Program-made: the position numbers and the translations under genes
Part shown: positions 8,020 through 17,709 of the stretch, piece by piece
Position numbering within the stretch: the stretch's first letter is position 1
Layout of the letters: each line of letters opens with the position of its first letter
The notes under the pieces: generated by a model
What the model saw: the letters and a program-made list of their open reading frames with translations, nothing else
Databases searched by the model: none
Told to the model about the DNA's origin: nothing
Origin: Methylorubrum suomiense
GTDB lineage: Bacteria; Pseudomonadota; Alphaproteobacteria; Rhizobiales; Beijerinckiaceae
Assembly: GCF_022179765.1 (NCBI RefSeq)
Contig: NZ_BPRE01000004.1
Location: 248,001 to 312,000, forward strand
Length of the DNA: 64,000 nt
Direction: 5' to 3'

Positions 8020-9384
8020 ATGCGCATCCTCCTGTTCGCGGTCCTCCTGGCCACCGGCATCGCCATAGGCGCAGCCGTCCCCGCCGTCGCCCGCTTCGTC
8101 CAGGACAATCTGGCCGCCGCCGGGCTGCCGAAAGACCTGTTCACCATCATCGTGCCACCCATCACCGCCAACCATGAACCCTCGAAGGCTGGGACGCCGC
8201 CCGACGGAGATGACGACGTCAAGAAGCCGGGAACCCCCAAGGCCACGAACGGCCACGAGATCGGGAAGCACGGGTACGAGCCGGGCGAGGAGCACCCCGA
8301 GAAGGGCGCAATCAGGATGGGACCCGAGGAGGTGGCGGCGCTCAACATCTCGGTCGTGAAAGTCGAGGGCGGCACGCTCGCCCGGCACCTCCTGGTACCC
8401 GGCGCCATCACCCCCGACACCGACCGGATCGCGCGCGTCCCGGCCCGGGTCGTGGGTACCGTCACGGAGATGCGCAAGCGCCTCGGCGACCGGGTTGCCA
8501 AGGACGAGATCGTCGCCGTCCTCGAAAGCCGTGACGTCGCCGACGCCAAGAGCGAGTACCTCATCGCCTCGGTACGCGCCGAGCTGGAGAAGACCAACTT
8601 CGACCGGCAGCAGGCGCTCTGGGACAAGCGCATCTCGTCGGAGCAGGTCTACCTGCGGACCAGGGCAACCTACACGGAAGCCACCTTGCGCGTCGACCTC
8701 GCCAGCCAGAAGCTGTCCGCCCTCGGGCTGAGCGCGACCGATGTCGCAGCCGCACAGAAACGAGAAGGTGCCACCCTGAACCAATCCACCCTGCGCCGGT
8801 ACGAGCTCCGCTCGTCGCTCGCCGGCCGGGTCGTCGAGCGCAAGGTCGAGGTCGGGACGACGGTCGGCGGCAAGGGCGACCCCGCCGACATCTACACCGT
8901 CGCCGACCTCTCGACCGTATGGATCGAGCTGTCGGTGCCGACACACGAGCTCGCCATGGTTCGGGAGGGCGCACCCGTAGCTGTCACCCATGCCCATGAG
9001 GCCGGCGGCCGCCATGCCGACGGCAAGGTCGTCTTCGTCAGCCCGTTCTTGAACCCGGACACCCGCTCGGCGCGGGTCATCGTCGCCCTGCCGAACCCTG
9101 ACCTTGCATGGCGCCCCGGCGCCTTCGTCACTGCCGGGGTGGAGATCGCGAACGACGCGGTCGAGGTGCACGTCCCGAAGGCCGCCCTGCAGACGGTCGG
9201 GGGCGAGCGCGTCGTTTTCGTGCGCACTGAGGAGGGCTTCGAGAAGCGGGAGGTCGAGCTCGGACGCTCGGACGACGATTCCTACGAGGTCGTCTCCGGA
9301 CTGAAGTCGGGCGCCACCATCGCGGTTGCCAACTCCTTCATCCTCAAGGCCGAGCTCCGCAAATCCGAAGCGGGCGACGACTGA
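8020..9384 (+). CDS. RND efflux periplasmic adaptor, CzcB-like
   Basis: 454 aa. The N-terminal membrane anchor/signal is MRILLFAVLLATGIAIGAAV. A His/Glu-rich linker (HEIGKHGYEPGEEHPEKG) is followed by the core adaptor: ARVPARVVGTVTEMRKRLGD (lipoyl half), an alpha hairpin around EYLIASVRAELEKTNFDRQQ, the second lipoyl half YELRSSLAGRVVERKVEVGT, and beta-barrel and C-terminal domains. It is a close paralog of the czc adaptor at 37244-38617. Its partner pump, directly downstream, is a pseudogene, so this adaptor is either idle or pairs with another CzcA, such as the one at 33984. It follows a leader ORF. Confidence 0.9.
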   Translation: MRILLFAVLLATGIAIGAAVPAVARFVQDNLAAAGLPKDLFTIIVPPITANHEPSKAGTPPDGDDDVKKPGTPKATNGHEIGKHGYEPGEEHPEKGAIRMGPEEVAALNISVVKVEGGTLARHLLVPGAITPDTDRIARVPARVVGTVTEMRKRLGDRVAKDEIVAVLESRDVADAKSEYLIASVRAELEKTNFDRQQALWDKRISSEQVYLRTRATYTEATLRVDLASQKLSALGLSATDVAAAQKREGATLNQSTLRRYELRSSLAGRVVERKVEVGTTVGGKGDPADIYTVADLSTVWIELSVPTHELAMVREGAPVAVTHAHEAGGRHADGKVVFVSPFLNPDTRSARVIVALPNPDLAWRPGAFVTAGVEIANDAVEVHVPKAALQTVGGERVVFVRTEEGFEKREVELGRSDDDSYEVVSGLKSGATIAVANSFILKAELRKSEAGDD

Positions 9385-9396
9385 GGGCGACCGGAC

Positions 9397-10315
<919 letters not shown>

Positions 10316-10405
10316 GCACCACGCGAACCAGCGGCAGTCCTATCAGGATCGCGGACCTCGCATTGCAAGCTTGACAGACTTCAAGAGCAACGAGACCACT
10401 CAGAA

Positions 10406-10729
10406 ATGACGACTTTCCTCGCCTATGCGGGCGCGGCCCTCGCCGAAATCGTTGGATGCTTCGCGTTCTGGGCCTGGCTGCGCCTGGACAGATCACCCCT
10501 CTGGTTGCTCCCCGGCATGGCATCGCTTGCGCTCTTCGCCTACCTGCTTACCTTAGTCGAGAGCGAGGCGGCAGGCAGGGCTTATGCGGCCTACGGAGGC
10601 ATCTACATCGTGGCGGCCATCCTCTGGCTATGGGGTGCGGAAGGCTACCGTCCGGACCGATGGGACGTTACGGGCGGTGCGATCTGCCTCGTCGGCATGA
10701 CGGTGATCCTGTTCGGCCCACGCCCCTGA
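10406..10729 (+). CDS. YnfA/UPF0060 family small membrane protein
   Basis: 107 aa, the usual family length of about 108. Four predicted TM segments are visible. Family motifs are [17 protein letters not shown] in TM1 and [19 protein letters not shown] in TM3, followed by [10 protein letters not shown] and a last TM. YnfA is related to the small multidrug resistance (EmrE-type) fold, although physiological substrates are poorly known. It stands alone between the czcA pseudogene and the convergent ccdA. UPF0060 genes are common in metal-resistance islands. The identification is strong; the function is not established. Confidence 0.88.
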   Translation: MTTFLAYAGAALAEIVGCFAFWAWLRLDRSPLWLLPGMASLALFAYLLTLVESEAAGRAYAAYGGIYIVAAILWLWGAEGYRPDRWDVTGGAICLVGMTVILFGPRP

Positions 10730-10856
10730 GGCCCTCGCGGCGATGTGCGCGGCTTACCCAGGATAGTGCCGAATCTTGTTCTTCAACAAGGGCCGGCTCA
10801 CGCTCGTGGCAGCCTGCAGTCGCATGCTCAACAGCACGCCTGCGGAGGACCATGCC

Positions 10857-11579
10857 TCAACCGATCCGCCCAAGCACGGGGAAGGCCTCCACGAGGAGGG
10901 AAGCCACGGCGCTCATGCGGTCGGTCACCATCAGCAGCCCCATCGCCACCATCACGCCCCCGCCGACGAGCTGAAGCGCACGACCGAACCAGCGTAGGGT
11001 CCGAAGGCGCGCGACGAAGCCTGACAGGAAAAGGGCCGCCGCCACGAACGGCACGCCAAGCCCGAGCGAGTAGACGGTGAGCAGGGCGACGCCCTTGCCC
11101 GAGGCCGAGGAGGCCGTGACTGCCAGGATGGCACCGAGGACGGGACCGATGCACGGGGTCCATCCGAAGGCGAAGGCCGTTCCGAGGAGATAGGCGGCGA
11201 CGGGCCCCCGACCCGGCGGATCGCCGTGCCAGCGCAGCTCACGCTGCAGCCAGGCGGGCCGCAGCAGACCGGCCGTGAACAGGCCGAACAGGATCACCAG
11301 CAAGCCCGAGGCGAGGTTCAGCGCCTCGCGATGGGCGAGCAGGGCGAAGCCGAGCGCGCTCGCCCCCGCGCCGAACGCGACGAAGACGGTCGTGAACCCG
11401 AGCACGAAGCAAAGGCTCAGGCCGAGCGTGCGCAGGCTGTCGCGCTCGCCGGCGGCCGACTGCCCGGCGACGTAAGACACGTAGCCCGGAACGAGAGGCA
11501 GCACGCAGGGCGATAGGAACGACACGGCGCCGGCCGCGAAGGCCGCGAGGAAGCCCACGCTTGAGGCGTCGATGGCCAT
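10857..11579 (-). CDS. ccdA: CcdA-like thiol:disulfide transporter of the inner membrane
   Basis: 240 aa with six predicted TM segments. CcdA passes electrons from cytoplasmic thioredoxin across the membrane to periplasmic thiol proteins through a cysteine pair. Both are visible: SFLSPCVLPLVPGY (Cys25) and FGWTPCIGPVLG (about residue 142). It is the last gene of the minus-strand cassette P-type ATPase, LspA, L,D-transpeptidase, CcdA, starting 36 bases after the transpeptidase stop. In this setting it may keep periplasmic cysteines reduced under metal stress. That link is inference. Confidence 0.88.
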   Translation of the reverse strand: MAIDASSVGFLAAFAAGAVSFLSPCVLPLVPGYVSYVAGQSAAGERDSLRTLGLSLCFVLGFTTVFVAFGAGASALGFALLAHREALNLASGLLVILFGLFTAGLLRPAWLQRELRWHGDPPGRGPVAAYLLGTAFAFGWTPCIGPVLGAILAVTASSASGKGVALLTVYSLGLGVPFVAAALFLSGFVARLRTLRWFGRALQLVGGGVMVAMGLLMVTDRMSAVASLLVEAFPVLGRIG

Positions 11580-11615
11580 CGGTTCAGCCCCGGCGGAATG
11601 ATGGACGCAGGATCG

Positions 11616-12683
11616 TCACTCCTGACCGGCCCCGGCCGCGGCGAAGATCTTGAGAAGGCGTTGGCGCTCCGCCTCGGTCCCGCCGGGCCCCGTCGGCTTG
11701 AGCGCCGCCGCGCCCCGGACCGGCTCGCGCTTGCCGGCGAGAGCAACTGGGCCCGCGGCCGGCATAGCGACCTCACGCGGCCCTGCGGCCAGAGCCTCGG
11801 GGCGGCTCACCTCGCCGAGACCGCCTCCGGCCGCGACCATGGTTTCCCGGAACGACCGGTGCTGGCCGCCGTCCTCGTACACCAGTCGGACGGCCGGCGT
11901 CCCGCTCGCCACGAGGGCGGCGACCTGCCGCTCGTCATCCGCCTGCTTCCGCGCGACCGCGCCGGCCGTGGCCTCGTCGCCGGCATCGAACCCGTATCGG
12001 CCATCGGCGACGCCGACGCCCGGCTCGGCCCCCGTGACCTCGAACCGGTCGGACCCCTCCTTGAGGTTCCTCCAGAACGCGATGTTCGGGTCCTGGCGAT
12101 GCCGGGCCAAGTTCTCCGGCGTCATGCGGAACGGGTAGGACTGGAACTGGACGGCGCGCTGGCCGCCCGCGAAGGCCTCCCGCACCACGGCATAGAGTTC
12201 CGAGATTACCTCGTCCGTCATCGCGAAGCAGCCCCGCGACGAGCACGAGCCGTGCACCATCAGGTGCGCGCCGGTGCGTCCCAGGGAGCGGTCGTACTCG
12301 TTCGGGTACCCGAGATTGAACGAGAGATAAAGGCTCGAATTCGGGTTCATGGACGCGGGCGTCACCGCGTAGAAGCCCTCCGGCGCCTGCCGGTCCCCCT
12401 CCCGGGTCTTGGGCCCCAGCTGACCCGACCAGCGGCACATCGCGTAGGTCTTCAGGAGGGCGTACTTGCCGTCCGTGCCGCGCTTCCAGAGCTCGATCTC
12501 GGACTCCTTCTTGTAGGCCCGCATCAGGATCGGATCCGCCGGCGAGACACCCTTGGCCGACATCAGGGCCAGGGTCGCCGGCGGGATCGGCGCGAGGTGA
12601 CGCGTCGAGGCCGCGTACTGGCCGTCCTGGCAGGCGGACAGCGCCAGGAGGAGGGCCAGACCGAACGTTGTCGTCTTCAGCAT
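11616..12683 (-). CDS. YafK-like L,D-transpeptidase (YkuD domain) lipoprotein
   Basis: 355 aa. The N-terminus has a lipoprotein signal (LLALSACQDG, lipobox Cys about residue 18). The catalytic YkuD motif is MVHGSCSSRGCFAMTD with the nucleophile Cys in SRGC. Upstream is the substrate-fold region FYAVTPASMNPNSSLYLSFN. The C-terminal 120 residues are Ala/Pro/Arg-rich and of low complexity. Such enzymes form or edit 3-3 peptidoglycan cross-links or lipoprotein anchors. It lies 88 bases after lspA, and lspA would process its lipobox. Its presence in a metal-ATPase cassette is unusual and may relate to envelope repair, which is inference. Confidence 0.85.
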   Translation of the reverse strand: MLKTTTFGLALLLALSACQDGQYAASTRHLAPIPPATLALMSAKGVSPADPILMRAYKKESEIELWKRGTDGKYALLKTYAMCRWSGQLGPKTREGDRQAPEGFYAVTPASMNPNSSLYLSFNLGYPNEYDRSLGRTGAHLMVHGSCSSRGCFAMTDEVISELYAVVREAFAGGQRAVQFQSYPFRMTPENLARHRQDPNIAFWRNLKEGSDRFEVTGAEPGVGVADGRYGFDAGDEATAGAVARKQADDERQVAALVASGTPAVRLVYEDGGQHRSFRETMVAAGGGLGEVSRPEALAAGPREVAMPAAGPVALAGKREPVRGAAALKPTGPGGTEAERQRLLKIFAAAGAGQE

Positions 12684-12771
12684 GTCGGCCTCGCCGAGGT
12701 CGGCCTCCGAGCCTGGGCTCGAAGGGTTGATGACAGGTTGCCGTGGCTGTGGTTCGGCGGAAGCGGGCCGC

Positions 12772-13284
12772 TTACGGGATCGGATCCCCGGCGCTGCGAT
12801 GCCTCCGCCGCAGGGGAAGTCCGTCGAGGAGCAGCAGCACCACGCCTGTCGAGATCCAGACGTCCGCCAAATTGAAGGTGAACCAGCGGATGCCGCCGGT
12901 GTGCAGGTCGAGGTAGTCCGTGACGACGCCGTCCACGAGCCGGTCGACGAAGTTGCCGGCGGCCCCGCCCGCTATCGCGGCGAGCCCGAGGCGTTCGAGC
13001 CCGCCGCCCGCGGCCAGGGCCCAGCCGGCCACGAGGCAGGTGAGCGTGCCCTGGATGGCGAGGAGCAGTGCCAGGGAGGACGGGTCGTGCGCCGGGAACA
13101 GGCTGAAGCTGATGCCGTAGTTGAATGACAGGCTCAGGTCGACGAAGGGCAGTGCGCCCCTGACGGCGCCTTCCTCCAGCCACGCCTCGGCCACCGCCTT
13201 GGCGACGAGGTCTATGGCCGCGGCGGCCCCCGCCACCCCGGCCACGGTCGCCGCCCGGCCGGCCCACCCTGACAGGGAGATCAT
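12772..13284 (-). CDS. lspA: signal peptidase II (LspA / PbrC-like)
   Basis: 170 aa, the family length, with four TM segments. Conserved boxes are LSFNYGISFSLF, GGAAGNFVDRLVDGVVTDYL and FTFNLADVWISTG. The last two carry the catalytic aspartates (D in VVTDYL and in NLADV). The enzyme removes prolipoprotein signal peptides. Its start overlaps the stop of the P-type ATPase by one base (TGATG), so they are translationally coupled. The same pairing, metal ATPase followed by an LspA homolog under a MerR regulator, is known from the pbr lead-resistance operon of Cupriavidus, so this copy is probably accessory to metal resistance. Confidence 0.92.
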   Translation of the reverse strand: MISLSGWAGRAATVAGVAGAAAAIDLVAKAVAEAWLEEGAVRGALPFVDLSLSFNYGISFSLFPAHDPSSLALLLAIQGTLTCLVAGWALAAGGGLERLGLAAIAGGAAGNFVDRLVDGVVTDYLDLHTGGIRWFTFNLADVWISTGVVLLLLDGLPLRRRHRSAGDPIP

Positions 13285-15479
13285 CAGGCCCTCAGGAGAC
13301 GGAGCGCGTTGGCCGTCACCAGGACGGTCGCGCCGGTGTCGGCCAGGATGGCCGGCCAGAGGCCGGTGATGCCTGCGACGGTCGTCATTAGGAACACGGC
13401 CTTCAGGCCGAGGGCGATCGCGACGTTCTGGCGGATATTGCCCAGGGTCGCCCGAGAGAGGGAGACCAGCGCCGCCACGTCGCCCACCCGGTCGTTCAGC
13501 ACCGCCGCGTCCGCCGTTTCCAGGGCCGCGTCGGTGCCGCCGCCCATCGCGATGCCGACGCTGGCGGCGGCGAGCGCCGGCGCGTCGTTAATGCCGTCGC
13601 CGACCATCGCCACCGGAGCCGCCGCCTTCAGGGCCGCGATCTCGGCGAGCTTGTCCTGGGGCAGGAGCTCGGCCTTCACGTCGAGCCCGAGTTCGGACGC
13701 GACCGCCTCGCCCGTGCGCCGGTTGTCGCCGGTCAGCATCACGCTGCGGACGCCGAGCTTCCGCAGGGCCGAGATGCCGGCCGCCGCGTCGGCGCGGGGC
13801 TCGTCCCGGACCGAGATGGCGCCCAAGGCCTCGGCGCCGCGGACGACGATGACCACCGTCTTGCCGCCGGCTTCCAGGTCCGCGACCGCGCGCTCGGCCT
13901 CGGGGCCGAGCCGCGCGCTCTCGGCGGCGTGGCGTGGGGAGGCGACGAGCACCGTCTGACCCATCACCGTGGCCGACACCGCCTTGCCGGGGATGGCGCG
14001 GGCGTCCCGCGTCGGGCGCAGCGGCACCCCGTCCGCGCTCGCCCGGTCGAGGATGGCCCGGGCGATGGGGTGGCCGCTTCCGCTCTCGACCGCGGCAGCC
14101 AACCCGAGAAGCGAGCGCTCCGACGCGTCCGGGGCGAAGACCAGGATGTCCGAGACCCGCGGCCGTCCGGCGGTCAGCGTCCCGGTCTTGTCGAACGCGA
14201 CCGTGTGCACCCGCCCGATGACCTCCAGTGCGGCGCCGCCCTTGACGAGCAGCCCGCGTCGCGCACCGGCGGCCAGTCCGGAGGCGATGGCCGCGGGGGT
14301 CGAGAGCACCAGCGCGCAGGGGCAGGCGATGAGGAGGAGCGCCAGGCCCCGGTAGATCCAGGTGCCCCAATCGGCGCCGAGCAGCGGCGGCACGACCGCA
14401 ACGGCGGCCGCGAACGCGAACGCGATGGGCGTGTAGACCGCGCTGAACCGGTCGATGAAGCGCGCCGTGGGCGACTTCGACGCCTGCGCCTCCTTGACGA
14501 GGTGCAGGATGCGGGCGACTGTGTTGTCGGCCGCCGTCTTTGTGACCCGGACCTGGAGCGCGCCATCGGCGTTGACGCTGCCGGCGTAGACCGGGTCGCC
14601 GACCTCCTTGGGCTTCGGGACCGATTCGCCAGTGATGGGGGACTCGTCGAGGCTCGACGCGCCGTCGGTGATCACCCCGTCGGCAGGCACACGGTCGCCC
14701 GGCCTCACGACCACGACTTGCCCGATGGCCAGCGACGCAGCGGCCACCTCGCGGATGGTGCCATTGGCCTCGTCGACGAGGCGGGCGGTCTTCGGCACCA
14801 GGGCGGCGAGCGCCTTGATGCCGGCACGCGCCCGGCCCGCCGCCACGACCTCCAGCATCTCGCCGACCGTGAAGAGCAGCACGACGATGGCGGCCTCCTC
14901 GGCGGCGTGGATGGCGAGCGCCCCCGCGGTGGCGACCGACATCAGCATCTCGATGGAGAAGGGCGTGCCGGCCAACGCCGCCACGGCCGCGCGGCGGCCG
15001 TAATAGGCGAGCCCGACGAGCGCCCCTGGCCAGTAGGCGTACTCGCCCGCCAGGCCCGGCGCGATCCGCTCGACCAGGAAGCCGGCGGCGAACAGGGCGC
15101 CGATCAGGATGCCCAGCCGCGCCTTCCGGCTCCGCCAGAGCGGCGGCTCAGGCTCCTCCGCGGTCCCGGCGGGCGGGGCGCCGCCCGAGGCTTGGGCCAT
15201 GGCTAAGTCCGCGGCCGTGGGGAGCAGCGCGACGCCGTAGCCCAGGCGCTCGATCCGCCCCTCCAATTCGGTCCTCGGCGTCGCAGCCTCATCGAGCGCG
15301 AGGTCGAGGACTTGGCTGCCGTAGTTCACGCGCACGTCCGCGACGCCCGGCAGCCGGGAGACGGCGGTCTCGATCTTCCCGGCGCAGGTCGGGCAGTCCA
15401 TGCCCTTGACCCTGTAGCGCAGGGCCTGCGGACCGTTCGTGGGGAAGGATGTGCGGTCCGCGCCGGCGGCCTGGCTCAT
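13284..15479 (-). CDS. P1B-type ATPase exporting Zn/Cd/Pb (ZntA/CadA/PbrA type)
   Basis: 731 aa. An N-terminal HMA domain carries GMDCPTCAGKIE (Cys29, Cys32). The transport site CPCALV is near residue 385, the phosphorylation site DKTGTLT near 430, the HP motif in SGHPIARAIL and the hinge GDGINDAPAL further on. CPC plus one CxxC HMA domain is typical of the Zn2+/Cd2+/Pb2+ group. It pumps metal from cytoplasm to periplasm. It is divergent from merR (15580), with a perfect MerR-type operator between them, and is followed by lspA with a 1-base overlap. The layout argues for a pbr-like lead/zinc/cadmium operon. Confidence 0.93.
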   Translation of the reverse strand: MSQAAGADRTSFPTNGPQALRYRVKGMDCPTCAGKIETAVSRLPGVADVRVNYGSQVLDLALDEAATPRTELEGRIERLGYGVALLPTAADLAMAQASGGAPPAGTAEEPEPPLWRSRKARLGILIGALFAAGFLVERIAPGLAGEYAYWPGALVGLAYYGRRAAVAALAGTPFSIEMLMSVATAGALAIHAAEEAAIVVLLFTVGEMLEVVAAGRARAGIKALAALVPKTARLVDEANGTIREVAAASLAIGQVVVVRPGDRVPADGVITDGASSLDESPITGESVPKPKEVGDPVYAGSVNADGALQVRVTKTAADNTVARILHLVKEAQASKSPTARFIDRFSAVYTPIAFAFAAAVAVVPPLLGADWGTWIYRGLALLLIACPCALVLSTPAAIASGLAAGARRGLLVKGGAALEVIGRVHTVAFDKTGTLTAGRPRVSDILVFAPDASERSLLGLAAAVESGSGHPIARAILDRASADGVPLRPTRDARAIPGKAVSATVMGQTVLVASPRHAAESARLGPEAERAVADLEAGGKTVVIVVRGAEALGAISVRDEPRADAAAGISALRKLGVRSVMLTGDNRRTGEAVASELGLDVKAELLPQDKLAEIAALKAAAPVAMVGDGINDAPALAAASVGIAMGGGTDAALETADAAVLNDRVGDVAALVSLSRATLGNIRQNVAIALGLKAVFLMTTVAGITGLWPAILADTGATVLVTANALRLLRA

Positions 15480-15533
15480 GGTGCGCTCCGTTCGCCGGGC
15501 TCCTGGTCCGGACTGGGAAGGCCCCCTACATGC

Positions 15534-15554
15534 ACCCTGTAGTCACTACAGGGT
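15534..15554. promoter_or_regulatory. perfect MerR-family operator in the merR/ATPase divergent promoter
   Basis: ACCCTGTAG-TCA-CTACAGGGT is a perfect 21-base palindrome. On the minus strand a -35 box TTGACC overlaps it, and a weak -10 (CATGTA) follows after 19 bases. This is the overlong spacer that MerR proteins untwist on metal binding. The sequence closely resembles ZntR/PbrR/CadR operators. It should drive the ATPase operon and be bound by the adjacent MerR. Confidence 0.85.
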
Positions 15555-15579
15555 CAAGGCCGTGCGGACCGCTTCTTCC

Positions 15580-15981
15580 ATGACCATCGGCAGCCTCGCG
15601 GAGGCCACGCAGACCCGTGTCGAAACGGTCCGGTGGTACGAGAAGGTCGGGTTGCTGCCCCCGCCGGCGCGGTCGAGCGGGAACTACCGGCTCTACGGGC
15701 CCGAACACCTGCGCCGGCTGAGCTTCATCCGCCGCGGTCGCGCCCTCGGCTTCACCGTGGAGCAGATCCGGGACCTGCTCGCCTTGGCGGACGACCGGGA
15801 TCGCTCCTGCGGCGAGGTCGACACCATCGCCCGCGCCCATCTCGCCGACGTGGAGCGCAAGCTGGCCGACCTGACCCGGCTCGCCTCGGAACTCCGCGAG
15901 GTCATCGGCCAGTGCGGCTGCGGGTCGGTCGCCGACTGCCGCATCATCGAGGCGCTATCGCCGTTGGGTGAACCCGCGTGA
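15580..15981 (+). CDS. MerR-family metal regulator (PbrR/CadR/ZntR type)
   Basis: 133 aa. The N-terminal winged HTH is TIGSLAEATQTRVETVRWYE, followed by the dimerisation helix. The metal-binding cysteines are Cys77 (RSCGEVD), Cys112/114 and Cys120 (QCGCGSVADC), the pattern of PbrR/CadR proteins that sense Pb2+/Cd2+/Zn2+. The ATG at 15580 is 26 bases after the palindromic operator. A GTG six codons upstream is less likely because it lies only 7 bases from the operator. It probably acts on the divergent P-type ATPase operon. Confidence 0.9.
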   Translation: MTIGSLAEATQTRVETVRWYEKVGLLPPPARSSGNYRLYGPEHLRRLSFIRRGRALGFTVEQIRDLLALADDRDRSCGEVDTIARAHLADVERKLADLTRLASELREVIGQCGCGSVADCRIIEALSPLGEPA

Positions 15982-15999
15982 GCGATCTGGGCGCGGGGG

Positions 16000-16218
16000 T
16001 CAGCGAGCGACGTAGGGCGTCATCAGCACTCGGCTCGCGAACAGCCCCTTGGCCGCGAACCCGCAGCACGCGACGGCGAGGACAGCGACCGTGATCGCGA
16101 CGAAGGCTCGGCGCGCGGCGGTCCGGACGTGCGGCCTGATGCGACGGCGGCGGCCCGCGTTCCTCTGGCCCCAGGAATGGCGTTCCACGCGAACCGCCCC
16201 GTTCCGCCCGACGAGCAT
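16000..16218 (-). CDS. small basic single-pass membrane protein
   Basis: 72 aa. A basic N-terminal half contains RRRRIRPHVRTAARR and is followed by one TM segment (FVAITVAVLAVACCGFAA). The same RPHV-R basic stretch followed by one TM occurs in the 56-aa protein at 31888-32058 beside a CDF transporter, so the two look like one family of tiny membrane proteins. No strong RBS is seen before the ATG, which lowers confidence. It is convergent with merR. Function unknown. Confidence 0.5.
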   Translation of the reverse strand: MLVGRNGAVRVERHSWGQRNAGRRRRIRPHVRTAARRAFVAITVAVLAVACCGFAAKGLFASRVLMTPYVAR

Positions 16219-16363
16219 CGCAGGCTTGCCACCGCGACCTTACGAGGCCCGGGGATACCATGCCGGCGGCCAAAGCCGGAAGGGCCGGCGCGGTCAACTC
16301 GCGAGAGACAAAAAGACAGTACCACGCGAGGCGAACTCAGAATAGAACAGCCTCGGAAACCAA

Positions 16364-16393
16364 GAAGCCCACAGGTTGGAACCTGTGGGCTTC
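16364..16393. repeat. 30-base perfect palindrome upstream of NYN gene
   Basis: GAAGCCCACAGGTT-GG-AACCTGTGGGCTTC has 14-base perfect arms around a 2-base centre. It lies about 70 bases before the NYN-domain gene. No T-run follows on either side. It could be a transcription hairpin, an operator or a mobile-element end. I see no second copy in the window. Confidence 0.6.
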
Positions 16394-16460
16394 ACACGGG
16401 CCGGAGCCCATGGGTTGCTGACGGCGCACCGTTCAGCGTTGACGGATCGGATATGAGTGC

Positions 16461-17200
16461 ATGGAGCTGGATAGTCAAGCGGGAAAATCCAGGATCCGGG
16501 CTGCACTCTACATCGACGGCTTTAGTTTGTATCATTCCGTCAATGATTTAGGAGAGCCCTTTCTGAAGTGGTGCAACTTCTGGAAGCTGGGGGAGTCGAT
16601 CATCCCGCGCCAGTCGGAGGAGCTCGTCCGCGTCGTGTTCTGCACGGCCTATTACCCGGGCGATCACAGCAAGAAAATCCGCTATGAACGCCTGGTCCGG
16701 GCGCTCAAGCTGGTCGGCGTCGAGACCGTCCTTGGCCACTTCAGTCATGAAGATGCCAAGTGCCGGGATTGCGGCTCCATTTGGCAGAAGCCGACCGAGA
16801 AGGCGACGGACATCAATCTCGCGCTTAGCGTCTATGACGATGTAGTACAGGATGTCATGGATACTGCATATCTCCTGACCGCCGATACGGACCAGGCGGC
16901 GACAGCCAAGCTGTTCGCCAAGCGCTTTCCCGGCAAGAAGCTCGTCAGCGTCAGCCCCCCGGGCCGGACCCACTCGCAGCACATCCTGTCGCACACCCCG
17001 CACAAGATCGCGCTTACCGGGAGCATATCGAGAGGGCGCTGTTCCCGGGGCTCGTCACCGCGGAGGGGCAGGCCTCCGTCATGCGCCCGCACGAGTACGA
17101 CCCGCCGGCCGGCTACGTGATGTGGGATCAGCGTCCGAAGCCCGCGCCCAAGTCGGGGGCGAAGGCGGCCGCGCCGGCGGCGGCGATGCCCGAGCGCTGA
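16461..17200 (+). pseudogene. NYN (LabA/DUF88) domain protein gene with a frameshift near its 3' end
   Basis: The first 185 codons encode a NYN/PIN-like domain: AALYIDGFSLYHSVNDLG, ATDINLALSVYDDV and TAYLLTADTDQAATAKLF carry the acidic residues of the predicted RNase site. A CRDCG zinc-type knuckle lies between them. At about 17016-17020 (ACC GGG) the frame breaks. Dropping one base gives a natural continuation, REHIERALFPGLVTAEG, then a Pro/Lys/Ala-rich tail ending with TGA at 17198-17200. In the original frame the tail is Arg-rich nonsense. The cause is either a true one-base deletion in a C/G run or a sequencing error. The NYN core is intact, so a truncated protein might still work. Confidence 0.75.
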
Positions 17201-17213
17201 ATCCGCCGTGGCC

Positions 17214-17675
17214 TCAGGCCAGTTCCCCGCCGCGGTACCGCGCGAACGTCGACCGACCGTCCTTCCCGAACAGGACGACGTCGTAGGTATCAGGCTGCAT
17301 GTCCTCGACCTCCATGCCGGGCGAACCGACCGGCATGCCCGGCACGGCCAGACCCATTCCCTCGGGCCGCTCCGCGAGGAGCCGCTTGATCGCCCCGGCC
17401 GGGACGTGCCCCTCGATCACGTAGCCGCCGACCTGGGCGGTGTGGCAGGAGGCAAGCTCGCGAGGCACCCCCAGGCGGATCTTGAGCGGGTTCACCGGGC
17501 CCTCGGTCACGGTGACGGTGAAGCCGGCCTCGCGCAGGTGGGTGACCCATCTCTCGCAGCAGCCGCAGCTCGGGTCCTTGGTCACCGCGACCGTCGGCGG
17601 CCCCTCCGCCAAGGCGCCCCGTCCAAGCACCAGCCCCACCGCCAAACCCACGAGCACGGTACGTCTGGATGGCAT
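17214..17675 (-). CDS. DUF411 periplasmic metal-binding protein
   Basis: About 153 aa. A twin-arginine-like signal, SRRTVLVGLAVGLVLGRGALA, is followed by the DUF411 core: VTKDPSCGCCERWVTHLREAG, ASCHTAQVGGYVIEGHVPAGAI, then MPVGSPGMEV. The CGCC and CH motifs and the Met-rich loop are the family's likely Cu+/Ag+ ligands. DUF411 genes commonly accompany cus and cop operons. This one starts 34 bases after the CusA stop on the same strand. Start chosen at the ATG before PSRRT because AGGAG lies 7 bases upstream. ATGs at 17690 and 17696 are alternatives. Confidence 0.88.
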   Translation of the reverse strand: MPSRRTVLVGLAVGLVLGRGALAEGPPTVAVTKDPSCGCCERWVTHLREAGFTVTVTEGPVNPLKIRLGVPRELASCHTAQVGGYVIEGHVPAGAIKRLLAERPEGMGLAVPGMPVGSPGMEVEDMQPDTYDVVLFGKDGRSTFARYRGGELA

Positions 17676-17709
17676 CGCATCGCTCCTCATCGTCATCTCC
17701 CGTTCGCTC

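Noticed and set aside
16364..16393. The 30-base palindrome as an intrinsic terminator
   Set aside because: No T-run on either strand and no gene ending just upstream in either direction. Kept as an unexplained palindrome.
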